DNA from: Suilimivivens sp009774465
Lineage (GTDB): Bacteria > Bacillota > Clostridia > Lachnospirales > Lachnospiraceae
Direction: 5' to 3'
Length of the DNA: 64,000 bases
Assembly: GCA_947382645.1 (NCBI GenBank)
Contig: CANDAE010000012.1
Location: 37,899 to 101,898, forward strand
The notes beneath the pieces were generated by a model. The model searched no databases, was not told the origin of the DNA, and saw nothing but the letters and a program-made list of their open reading frames with translations. Both the position numbers and the translations under genes were made by a program. Positions 9,326 through 16,358 of this stretch are shown here, piece by piece. Numbering within the stretch: the first letter of the stretch is position 1; every line of letters begins with the position of its first letter.

Positions 9326-9916
9326 ATGAAAGTCAATAAAAAAGATATTATAGAAGCAAAAATTTCACAAAATCAAGGGATTATACAGATTGCAGATATT
9401 GTTGCAGAAGGTATTTCAAAACAGTATGTAATAAAGTATTTGCAGGACAGGCGTTACGAAAGGGTTGCAAAGGGCATATATCTGGCACCGGATGCATGGC
9501 AGGATGATTTGTATATTATTTCCCTACAATATAAGAAAATTGTCTACTCTCACGATACATCCCTGTATCTGCACGGTTTATCGGAACGGGAACCTGTCTA
9601 TTTTACGGCTACCGTACCGAGAGGATATAGGGTAGATTATAAAGGGCAGAGTCCTCTTAAAACGATAACTGTGGTTGAGGAACGATATTCTTTGGGAATG
9701 AGTGCTACTACTACGCCGTATGGACATACAGTTCCCTGCTATAATGCAGAGAGGACTTTATGTGATATTTTCAGAACAGATACAGAGGTGCAGGAAAAGC
9801 AGTATGCTATAAAGGAATATTTAAAAGGAAAGAAAAATCTTCCAAGGCTTATGGAGTATGCCAGGATGCTTCATGTAGAGAAAAAAATCAAACAATATAC
9901 GGAGGTACTGTTGTGA
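9326..9916 (+). CDS. AbiEi-family type IV antitoxin
   Basis: 196-residue protein with an N-terminal winged helix (KDIIEAKISQNQGIIQIADI...) followed by the AbiEi middle motif RVAKGIYLAPDAW and SHDTSLYLHGLSERE. AbiEi proteins repress their own promoter and protect against the AbiEii nucleotidyltransferase toxin. A longer frame begins at 9278. The ATG at 9326 is chosen because the promoter lies between the two and the family begins here. It overlaps the start of the toxin remnant by 3 bases, the usual abiEi-abiEii arrangement. Confidence 0.85.
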   Translation: MKVNKKDIIEAKISQNQGIIQIADIVAEGISKQYVIKYLQDRRYERVAKGIYLAPDAWQDDLYIISLQYKKIVYSHDTSLYLHGLSEREPVYFTATVPRGYRVDYKGQSPLKTITVVEERYSLGMSATTTPYGHTVPCYNAERTLCDIFRTDTEVQEKQYAIKEYLKGKKNLPRLMEYARMLHVEKKIKQYTEVLL

Positions 9917-10331
9917 TTCACACATCAAGACAACTGAAAGCGCTGGTAAGAAACAAATCAAATGGTAATAATACCTGTGTTAGCCTATAACTTGGAAACT
10001 GTGCTTGCGGAAAAGATAGAAACCATCATTTTGAGGTGCTTTAAATACAAGAATGAGAGATTATTATGATCTGAAAATTTTATGTGTGGTTAGAGAGAAA
10101 GCAATTAATTATGCAAATTTAACGAAAGCTATCGAAGCTACAAGCCGAAAAAGGGGATCATATGAGTTTTTGTCAGATTCAGGACATATTTTGGAACAAA
10201 TTAAGTCGGATGTGGGACTGATGGAACAATGGCAAATATATCAGAGAAAAAATGATTATGCTGCGGATTATACTTGGGAAGATATTATAAGTAATATTGA
10301 ACATTTATTTAATAAATTGCAAGAGGTATAA
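9914..10331 (+). pseudogene. AbiEii nucleotidyltransferase toxin, decayed remnant
   Basis: A GTG at 9914 begins VIHTSRQLKALVRNKS, a typical AbiEii N-terminus, but the frame stops after about 25 codons. A second piece in another frame (about 9967-10056) encodes PVLAYNLETVLAEKIET, matching the late part of AbiEii. A further frame change leads to a C-terminal piece beginning MRDYYDLKIL (10053-10331). The central nucleotidyltransferase core with its catalytic Gly-Ser and Asp motifs is missing. The toxin must be inactive, leaving AbiEi as an orphan antitoxin. Confidence 0.8.
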
Positions 10332-10692
10332 GTTTTTGGCAAAAACTTTGACTCTCTCACTCTTTATTCACTGTAAAAATGCGTTTATTTTATGAAAATT
10401 CATTGTATTTTTTGTAATTACATGACATACTAAACTTGCATTAAAATAATGGTGCGAGTATGTACCGAATTGCTATCGAAAAAAATCGCTGTTAGGCAAA
10501 TAGCAGCTCAATGAAATATTTGGAACAGTTATGGTGGACTGATTACAGCAAAGAATATTGAACCCAAACTTAAAAAGATTGGTGACTATCTGATACTTGA
10601 AGAAGATATTGTATTTACTATACCTCCTTGAAGAAGATATTGTTTTTACTATACCAAAATATCAGCATGCGTATTCCTGAGAAATTGTCTGT
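10332..10692. other. Intergenic debris with a short tandem duplication
   Basis: No intact gene. A + frame from about 10516 to 10629 reads as a protein fragment ending DIVFTIPP. A 29-base segment (10596-10624) is repeated at 10627-10655 with one mismatch. The second copy continues the fragment to KYQHAYS and a stop at 10678-10680. This looks like the 3' end of a lost gene damaged by a 31-bp tandem duplication. The family is not recognised. Confidence 0.5.
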
Positions 10693-11124
10693 TTAATTAT
10701 CCGAAAAATCTATATCATATCTTGTCCCATGTGAAAATAAAATACCTTCTGTAAGCCTGATACAAAGAATACAAGTATTTTCGTCATCAAAATTGTTGTG
10801 GCCATTATCAATCCAATCTTGAAAAGCTTTTCTTAATTTTTCTGCTATATTTTTATTTTCAACTTTACAAAACCAGCCTAAATTGATTCCTTTTCCCTGT
10901 GCTGTAAACCAATCGCCGGAAATTGCCACGTGAGGATTTTGCTCAATTTGCTTCATTTTATTGGAAAGAGCATATGTAATTATATAAAATGCTCCATCCT
11001 CATAAAATCCATCAACATTGCGGACGTAAGGCTTCCCGTCCTTTACAGTAGCTAAAGCAATTATATTATCTTTGCCAAAACGTTCATTCATTATTTCTTT
11101 TGTTTTTAAAGTTAATTTTTCCAT
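10693..11124 (-). CDS. Pyridoxamine 5'-phosphate oxidase-like flavoprotein
   Basis: 143-residue split-barrel protein. NIIALATVKDGKPYVRNVDG and NPHVAISGDWF are typical of the FMN-binding PPOX-like superfamily. These small proteins bind FMN, F420 or haem; the substrate is not predictable. It lies 15 bases downstream of a second PPOX-like gene on the same strand and is probably co-transcribed with it. Confidence 0.8.
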   Translation of the reverse strand: MEKLTLKTKEIMNERFGKDNIIALATVKDGKPYVRNVDGFYEDGAFYIITYALSNKMKQIEQNPHVAISGDWFTAQGKGINLGWFCKVENKNIAEKLRKAFQDWIDNGHNNFDDENTCILCIRLTEGILFSHGTRYDIDFSDN

Positions 11125-11139
11125 TTATAAATCCTCCGT

Positions 11140-11739
11140 TTAAAAAATATTGATTTCATCAATAAGCAGTTTGAAAATAACAAGAAACATTTCTGCATCA
11201 CTGGAAAATTTTTGTTTTAATAAAGGATAATCATTTATCATTTCATCTTTAATCAGTATAGAATTTTCAGTTTCTGCTCTGCCGTGAATTCTTATCCATC
11301 TGCGAGTATTTAGATTATAGCTTGCTATTTCAAGCTGCGGATTTGCAATCAAATCAGAGTAGACATTTTTTCGCTTGTCAGTAGCAATATACAATGTTTT
11401 TTTATTTGAATAAATCATTCCAAAAGGTCTTAACTTTGGCCAATTGTCCTTAGATGTCGCCAAAAAGAAATATCCACATTCACGAATAAATCTGCAGCAG
11501 TCACTAATAGATATATTTATGACGTTTTCTTCACTTTCCTGACTGTTTTCATTTAACAGAAAATCAATACTGCATTCAAATAATTTGCTTAATTTTATAA
11601 GTTTGTCCGTTTCGGGAAAGCTTATATCGGTTTCCCATCTTGAAACCGATTGCCGGGACACGCTTAATATTTCTGCCAAATTTTCTTGTGAAAGCCCCTT
11701 TTTCCCGCGTAGTAATGCTAATTTTTCTCCTGTTGTCAT
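11140..11739 (-). CDS. XRE helix-turn-helix fused to a PPOX-like flavin-binding domain
   Basis: Residues about 1-62 form an HTH_3 domain (GLSQENLAEILSVSRQSVSRW). Residues about 75-199 form a PPOX-like split barrel (FFLATSKDNWPKLRPFG). The DNA-binding half suggests a one-component regulator whose flavin or small-molecule domain senses redox or a ligand. The likely targets are itself and the neighbouring PPOX gene. A longer frame reaches 11793. The ATG at 11739 is chosen because a TATAAT box (minus strand, 11761-11766) lies in between and the HTH starts at once. Confidence 0.75.
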   Translation of the reverse strand: MTTGEKLALLRGKKGLSQENLAEILSVSRQSVSRWETDISFPETDKLIKLSKLFECSIDFLLNENSQESEENVINISISDCCRFIRECGYFFLATSKDNWPKLRPFGMIYSNKKTLYIATDKRKNVYSDLIANPQLEIASYNLNTRRWIRIHGRAETENSILIKDEMINDYPLLKQKFSSDAEMFLVIFKLLIDEINIF

Positions 11740-11990
11740 TTCCGCACCTATCACAATTTTATTATAACTACTTCCTGATAACATGTGTAGCAATTTAAGA
11801 TTGCCAAATGTAAACTTTCAAGTGCATATCAGGTAATTTGTCCAATTATCTAATATGAATATACTATAAGTATAAGACAAAATGAATTCTTTACTAACAA
11901 AAATTTTGCATTATAGTTGAAATAAGTCTGACTAAGAGTCCTGCTTTATTCAACTTTGCTGTTGCCGGGCAAATAGCGGTATTGCTTTGT

Positions 11991-12019
11991 GACCAGCAGG
12001 GAAACCTCTGCATATGATA
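11991..12019 (+). promoter_or_regulatory. Sigma-K-like (mother-cell) promoter of the split sleC gene
   Basis: GACC (AC at 11992-11993), a 16-base spacer and CATATGATA (12011-12019) fit the Bacillus/Clostridium sigma-K pattern (AC, 16-17 bases, CATAnnnTA). The implied transcript starts about 24 bases before the ATG at 12049. There is no sigma-A-type match in the same place. Confidence 0.55.
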
Positions 12020-12048
12020 CTGATAAGTATATTTGCAGAGGTATTTTT

Positions 12049-12765
12049 ATGCCTGATAACAGTTTGCACAGTGCGCAGACGGATAATACCGGTACGGGGA
12101 AACTGCAGATCAATGTAACCTCATCATTGGGGCTGATTCCCATTCAGGATGCAACGATAACCATATCTTATACAGGAGTGCCGGATGTGACCATAGAAAA
12201 GCTGATCACGAATTCTTCCGGACAAAGCGAGACAATTGATTTACCGGCGCCTCCTTTAGAGTACAGCTTAACTCCTGTAGAGCAGCAACCCTATTCGGAA
12301 TATAATATACAGGTGGAGGCTCCCGGTTATGAACCGGTACTGGTTTCCGGAACGGAAATACTGCCGGATGTTACAGCGGTTCAGCCCATTCGTTTAAATC
12401 CTCTTGAAGTTGCCACCGAGCAGGAGGATACGATTGTAATACCGGATCATACTTTATATGGAGAATATCCCCCTAAAATTCCGGAGGACGAAATTAAGCC
12501 TGTGGATGAAAGCGGGGAGATTGTACTTAGCAGAGTTGTGATTCCTGAATACGTTGTTGTTCATGACGGCGCGCCCGGAGATTCCACTGCCCCCAACTAT
12601 TATGTGAAATACAGAGACTATATTAAAAACGTTGTTTCCTCAGAAATTTATGCAACCTGGCCGGAAAGCGCAATTTACGCAAATACACTGGTGATTATGT
12701 CATTTACTTTAAACAGGGTATATACGGAGTGGTACCGAAACCACTATAAAAGAAGTAAAATTTGA
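12049..12765 (+). CDS. sleC: SleC-like spore cortex-lytic enzyme, N-terminal part (interrupted)
   Basis: Residues about 18-105 form a carboxypeptidase-regulatory-like beta domain. The linker DHTLYGEYPPKIPEDEIKP and the opening of a SpoIID/LytB catalytic domain follow. The probable catalytic Glu is in SSEIYATWP (Glu199). The family match is to SleC, which degrades cortex peptidoglycan at germination. After TEWYRN (Asn231) homology stops and seven foreign residues precede a stop. The rest of the protein resumes at 22452 in the right frame, so the gene is split by an inserted element. The ATG at 12049 is chosen for AGAGGT upstream and the promoter position. Confidence 0.85.
   Translation: MPDNSLHSAQTDNTGTGKLQINVTSSLGLIPIQDATITISYTGVPDVTIEKLITNSSGQSETIDLPAPPLEYSLTPVEQQPYSEYNIQVEAPGYEPVLVSGTEILPDVTAVQPIRLNPLEVATEQEDTIVIPDHTLYGEYPPKIPEDEIKPVDESGEIVLSRVVIPEYVVVHDGAPGDSTAPNYYVKYRDYIKNVVSSEIYATWPESAIYANTLVIMSFTLNRVYTEWYRNHYKRSKI
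12732..12741 (+). other. attL core of the sleC-interrupting element
   Basis: GTACCGAAAC, the last sleC bases before homology is lost. It differs from the right-hand core (22451-22460) by one base (A/G in the wobble position of an Arg codon, CGA or CGG). Confidence 0.7.
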
Positions 12766-12837
12766 AAACTTTTTCCAGCCTCATGACAATATATATATGC
12801 AAGGGCAAATGTTTGAAAGCCGACAAGTCGATTTATT

Positions 12838-13020
12838 CCCGCGGGCAACGAGCCAAAGTCATGCTTGCATGACCTTGGCGACTGCCGCGAGGGTGAAATA
12901 CTCCGCAGCCTGCTGCGCGGTATTTCACTCCCACGAGCAGCGAACCGGGCCGACATGCCGGCACGTCCATTTGGCGGCTGCCGCGAGGTAAATACCCCGC
13001 AGCCTGCTGCGGGACATTTG
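12838..13020. repeat. Two adjacent hairpin-bearing intergenic repeats
   Basis: A segment starting GCGGGCAACGAGCCA carries a perfect hairpin GTCATGC-TT-GCATGAC and a palindrome at 12893-12928 (GTGAAATAC ... GTATTTCAC around CGCAGCCTGCTGCG). A diverged second copy follows at about 12930-13020, sharing CTGCCGCGAGG and CCGCAGCCTGCTGCGG. Related sequence lies at 19130-19175 and 56754-56789, so this is a dispersed REP-like family. The 12766-13052 gap holds nothing else. Confidence 0.65.
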
Positions 13021-13052
13021 ACTGACATAAGAGAAGAGGGGAGATAGCTGCT

Positions 13053-13592
13053 ATGAATAATGATGAATTCGAGCGGTTTGTCCTGAAGTTTGGAAAGGAT
13101 ATTCTGCGGTTTTGCCGGATGACAGCCGGGGATGCGGAAAATGGGGACGAACTGTATCAGGACACTATGCTCAAGCTGCTGGAGAAAAGGAACAGACTGG
13201 ACTCTGCGCAGAACACAAAGAGTTACGCTTTATCCACTTCAATTTATCTTTGGAGAAATAAGAGGAAAAAATACGCAAACAGAATGAGGCTGGTTCCGAT
13301 TGACAGTATGGAAGAGATGTCTGAGGAAGGACATGAAGTAGCTGATTATGACAATGAAGTTTCGCCGGAACATATCGTACTGCAGCAAAATGAAGTAGAT
13401 ATGATTCAGGGATTAGTGGCCACTCTGCCTGAAAAGTACAGGATACCAATTTATTTGTATTATTCGGCGGACATGCAGATCAGCGAGATATCTGAGATTC
13501 TCGAATTGCCGGAGGGAACCGTTAAAAGTCGAATGCGGAAAGCAAAGAAGCAGTTAAAGGAAAAATTGGAGGCGATAGGATATGACAGATGA
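13053..13592 (+). CDS. ECF-type RNA polymerase sigma factor
   Basis: 179 residues with sigma-70 region 2 (residues about 8-72, including ILRFCRMTAGDAENGDELYQ) and region 4 (about 115-170, with ISEISEILELPEGTVKSRMR). There is a good RBS (GAGGGGAG) before the ATG. The gene overlaps the following DUF4179 gene by 11 bases, the usual sigma/membrane-regulator pairing. The cofactor gene product presumably holds it inactive at the membrane until a signal arrives; the signal is unknown. It is the first gene of the element's cargo. Confidence 0.9.
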   Translation: MNNDEFERFVLKFGKDILRFCRMTAGDAENGDELYQDTMLKLLEKRNRLDSAQNTKSYALSTSIYLWRNKRKKYANRMRLVPIDSMEEMSEEGHEVADYDNEVSPEHIVLQQNEVDMIQGLVATLPEKYRIPIYLYYSADMQISEISEILELPEGTVKSRMRKAKKQLKEKLEAIGYDR

Positions 13593-14763
13593 AAAATTGG
13601 ATCAGATCTTAAAGCAGGCCCTTGCTCCTGAAATAAGTGACGGAGAAATTCAAGTACGTAAAAGGAGGAAGGGTAAAATGAAGAAATTTGGTAAAATTGG
13701 AAAAGCTGTGGCCGCCGCTGCTGCAGCGGTTGTTGTTGGAATCCTTGGACTGGGTTACTTTAATCCGGTGCTTGCAGCAAAGATTCCGCTGATTGGAAAA
13801 ATTTTTGATAAGGTTGAAGGTGATGTTATATATTCCGGCGATTACACGGAGAAGGAAACTGTTCTGACAAATGAAGATCATACAGGCAATTTGGACACAA
13901 CGGAGTATTCTGTGTCTGATAAAGGAATAACACTGACTGCATCGGAAGTCTACTGTGATGGATATTCCATATTCCTTACGGTAAATATTGAAGCGGAAGA
14001 TGCAGACTTTACACATATTCCGGAACATTATACAGGCCTGAATACTGCAGATAATAAAACAGCAGCAGGATTTTATATAAACGGAACATGGAATATTGAT
14101 GGAAATACGCCTGAACAGTTTGAAAATACCTTTGAGGGAAAGGTAATTGACAGTCACACCTTTGCAGGCCTGTTGAAAATGAACCTTGCAGAGAAAGCTT
14201 CAGGCAGCGGAAAACTGAATTTAAATATAAGCGGCCTTGGCTATGATGATGACAGGATGCTTAATAACGAAGAAATATCTGCATCTCATTGGACGGATGG
14301 CGCCTGGAATATTGTCCTTCCATTTGAGGTGAATGAAACAGATGTAAAGACCATTGAAGTTGGCGAGAAAAAAGGAAATATTACCCTTGATAATGTAGTG
14401 ATCTCTCCCTATCAGGTGATTGTCCATACCACAACGCCGGGAGAACAGAGAGAACTGACAGAGGACAGAAGGGAAAAGCTGCTTTCAAAAGATCCTGATA
14501 TGACAGATGCAGAGATGTTTGAACTTCTTGGGTGGTCTTATGAACCCTGTCAGACGATTTTGTTTAATCAGGATGGGGAGATGCTTTATTCAGATATGGA
14601 AATGGCAGGCAGAGCCGGGTTTGCTGTTCAGGGTAAAGAGATAAAAACGTTGTATATCTTCATTTTTGACAATTTGGACGACTGGGTGCAGATGGAGAAT
14701 GAGGGCATGAACAGCAGTGCTGCGGATAAGGCGGTTATTTCCAGGGAAATTCATGTGCAGTGA
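13582..14763 (+). CDS. DUF4179 membrane protein, probable anti-sigma regulator
   Basis: A short cytoplasmic N-terminus (LDQILKQALAPEISD) is followed by one transmembrane segment (about residues 40-62, Ala/Val-rich) and a long extracytoplasmic DUF4179-type domain with many beta strands. The N-terminal segment is the part expected to bind the sigma factor, whose gene it overlaps. A strong internal RBS (AAGGAGG at about 13662) precedes an in-frame ATG at 13678. A shorter product lacking the sigma-binding segment is therefore possible. Confidence 0.8.
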   Translation: MTDEKLDQILKQALAPEISDGEIQVRKRRKGKMKKFGKIGKAVAAAAAAVVVGILGLGYFNPVLAAKIPLIGKIFDKVEGDVIYSGDYTEKETVLTNEDHTGNLDTTEYSVSDKGITLTASEVYCDGYSIFLTVNIEAEDADFTHIPEHYTGLNTADNKTAAGFYINGTWNIDGNTPEQFENTFEGKVIDSHTFAGLLKMNLAEKASGSGKLNLNISGLGYDDDRMLNNEEISASHWTDGAWNIVLPFEVNETDVKTIEVGEKKGNITLDNVVISPYQVIVHTTTPGEQRELTEDRREKLLSKDPDMTDAEMFELLGWSYEPCQTILFNQDGEMLYSDMEMAGRAGFAVQGKEIKTLYIFIFDNLDDWVQMENEGMNSSAADKAVISREIHVQ

Positions 14764-14831
14764 GTAGTAGAAGCATTAAAAACCAGAAAATAAAATGCAG
14801 GATATAATATTGAAATGTATCAGGCATTAAA

Positions 14832-14874
14832 GCGGAAAAGTGTTTGTTGGAAAAACCAATGAACGCTTTTCTGC
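14832..14874 (+). terminator. Long 3' hairpin after the sigma/DUF4179 operon
   Basis: A 19-bp stem of two 19-base arms (14832-14850 and 14856-14874) is complete as RNA on the + strand when G-U pairs are allowed, with an A5 loop. There is no strong T run, so it may stabilise the RNA or act as a weak terminator. Confidence 0.5.
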
Positions 14875-14925
14875 ATTTAGAAGCAAAATCATTTAAATGC
14901 AAAATTATTTAAAGGTTAAACTATA

Positions 14926-14964
14926 TTGACAAATTGATATCAAAATAATATCATAAAAATATCA
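14926..14964 (+). promoter_or_regulatory. SPFH promoter overlapped by three ATATCA iterons
   Basis: TTGACA (14926-14931), 17 bases and TATCAT (14949-14954). ATATCA occurs at 14937, 14948 and 14959, exactly 11 bases apart. The first is part of the palindrome TTGATATCAA. One-helical-turn spacing suggests cooperative binding on one DNA face, perhaps by the ribbon-helix-helix protein at 16021. Confidence 0.6.
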
Positions 14965-14983
14965 AAACACGGAGGAAAAGGAA

Positions 14984-16021
14984 ATGGAAGAAAAAATATT
15001 ACAGAAAAATAAAAACGGAATGGGAATGATGTTCCTTTTTATATTGCTATATGCAGCTGGCATAGGAGCAATTGTATTGGGGGCTGTTTTGCTGGATGGT
15101 CATGGAGACGGATTTGCGCCCGGTATCATAGCATTAGTGCTGGGAATCCTTTACACAGCATTTGGCTGGGTTCTCTTTTGCGGACTTAAAGTGTTAAAAC
15201 CCCAGGAAGCGCTGGTTTTAACTTTGTTTGGAAAGTATATAGGGACGATAAAGGAGGAAGGCTTTTATTATGTGAATCCTTTTTGCGTCAGTGTAAATCC
15301 GGCAGCCGGTACCAAATTAAATCAGAGCGGCGATGTGGAAAGCAGCGCAGGAAAGATTTTGCAGATTTCCGCTTCGGCAGCAACTGCAGAAATGGCTTCT
15401 GGTGTAAGTAAAAAGGTGTCTTTGAAAATCATGACCTTGAATAACAGCAGGCAGAAAATCAACGACTGCCTGGGAAATCCTGTGGAAATTGCAATTGCTG
15501 TTATGTGGAGGGTAACCGATACAGCAAAAGCAGTGTTTAATGTGGATAATTATAAAGAGTATTTGTCCTTACAGTGTGACAGCGCGCTGCGCAATATTGT
15601 CCGTATTTACCCTTATGATGTGGCGGAAAATGTGGATACTACCGGGGACGGAGTGGCGGATGAAGGAAGCCTTAGAGGTTCCAGCGAAATGGTTGCAGAC
15701 CGGATTCGTAAGGAAATCCAGAGTAAGGTTCTGGATGCGGGAATTGAAGTGATTGAGGCGAGGATCACTTATCTTGCCTATGCGCCGGAAATTGCAGCAG
15801 TCATGCTGCAGAGGCAGCAGGCGTCGGCAATCATTGATGCCAGAAAGATGATTGTTGACGGAGCAGTGGGAATGGTGGAGATGGCGTTGGAGCGTCTTTC
15901 TGAAAAAGAAGTGGTTTTGCTTGATGAGGAGAGAAAAGCGGCTATGGTATCCAACCTTTTAGTAGTACTTTGCGGCAATAGGGACGCCCAGCCTATTGTA
16001 AATTCAGGATCCCTTTACTAA
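14984..16021 (+). CDS. SPFH/Band-7 membrane scaffold protein
   Basis: Two N-terminal hydrophobic segments (residues about 13-35 and 43-66) precede a Band-7 domain beginning LKPQEALVLTLFGKYIGTI. The central IAIAVMWRVTDTAKAVFNVD and late ARITYLAYAPEIAAVMLQRQQA are typical SPFH features. Such proteins form oligomeric rings or rafts in the membrane; the client is unknown. RBS GGAGG lies before the ATG. The stop and the next start share one base (TAATG). Confidence 0.85.
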   Translation: MEEKILQKNKNGMGMMFLFILLYAAGIGAIVLGAVLLDGHGDGFAPGIIALVLGILYTAFGWVLFCGLKVLKPQEALVLTLFGKYIGTIKEEGFYYVNPFCVSVNPAAGTKLNQSGDVESSAGKILQISASAATAEMASGVSKKVSLKIMTLNNSRQKINDCLGNPVEIAIAVMWRVTDTAKAVFNVDNYKEYLSLQCDSALRNIVRIYPYDVAENVDTTGDGVADEGSLRGSSEMVADRIRKEIQSKVLDAGIEVIEARITYLAYAPEIAAVMLQRQQASAIIDARKMIVDGAVGMVEMALERLSEKEVVLLDEERKAAMVSNLLVVLCGNRDAQPIVNSGSLY

Positions 16022-16224
16022 TGGCTGATAACAGTAAAAAACAGCTTCCCTTACGTTTGTCAGCGAAATTATATGATGCCATTGCAGCCTGGGCTGAGGA
16101 TGACTTTCGATCTGTAAATGGTCAGATAGAATATCTGCTGACAGAATGTGTCCGTCAAAGGAAAAAGAATGGATCGCCTGTTCCCCATGAACTGGATATT
16201 CCGCCGGAGCTTGATATAAAATAG
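16021..16224 (+). CDS. Small Arc/ribbon-helix-helix-like protein
   Basis: 67 residues. LPLRLSAKLYDAIAAWAEDD followed by FRSVNGQIEYLLTECV has the strand-helix-helix pattern of Arc/MetJ-type DNA-binding proteins. It is translationally coupled to the SPFH gene. Inference: it represses the pair through the ATATCA iterons at the SPFH promoter. No toxin partner is visible. Confidence 0.7.
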   Translation: MADNSKKQLPLRLSAKLYDAIAAWAEDDFRSVNGQIEYLLTECVRQRKKNGSPVPHELDIPPELDIK

Positions 16225-16273
16225 TGACATTCCGGTACATTTCATATATAATAAATAATGTGACTAAAACCAT

Positions 16274-16314
16274 AAGTCATGACGATTCCTGTTCGTATGA
16301 ATCCCATGACTTTT
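16274..16314 (+). terminator. Hairpin terminator after the SPFH/RHH pair
   Basis: AAGTCATG (16274-16281) pairs with CATGACTT (16305-16312), with an inner GATTC/GAATC stem, followed by TTT. Confidence 0.7.
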
Positions 16315-16358
16315 TGGCTGTAGTTTCAAAAACAAAAGAAAATGGTGGGACAGTAATT

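Noticed and set aside
12797..13047. Short frames across the hairpin repeats before the sigma gene
   Set aside because: They lie entirely in palindromic repeat sequence and have no RBS or recognisable protein.
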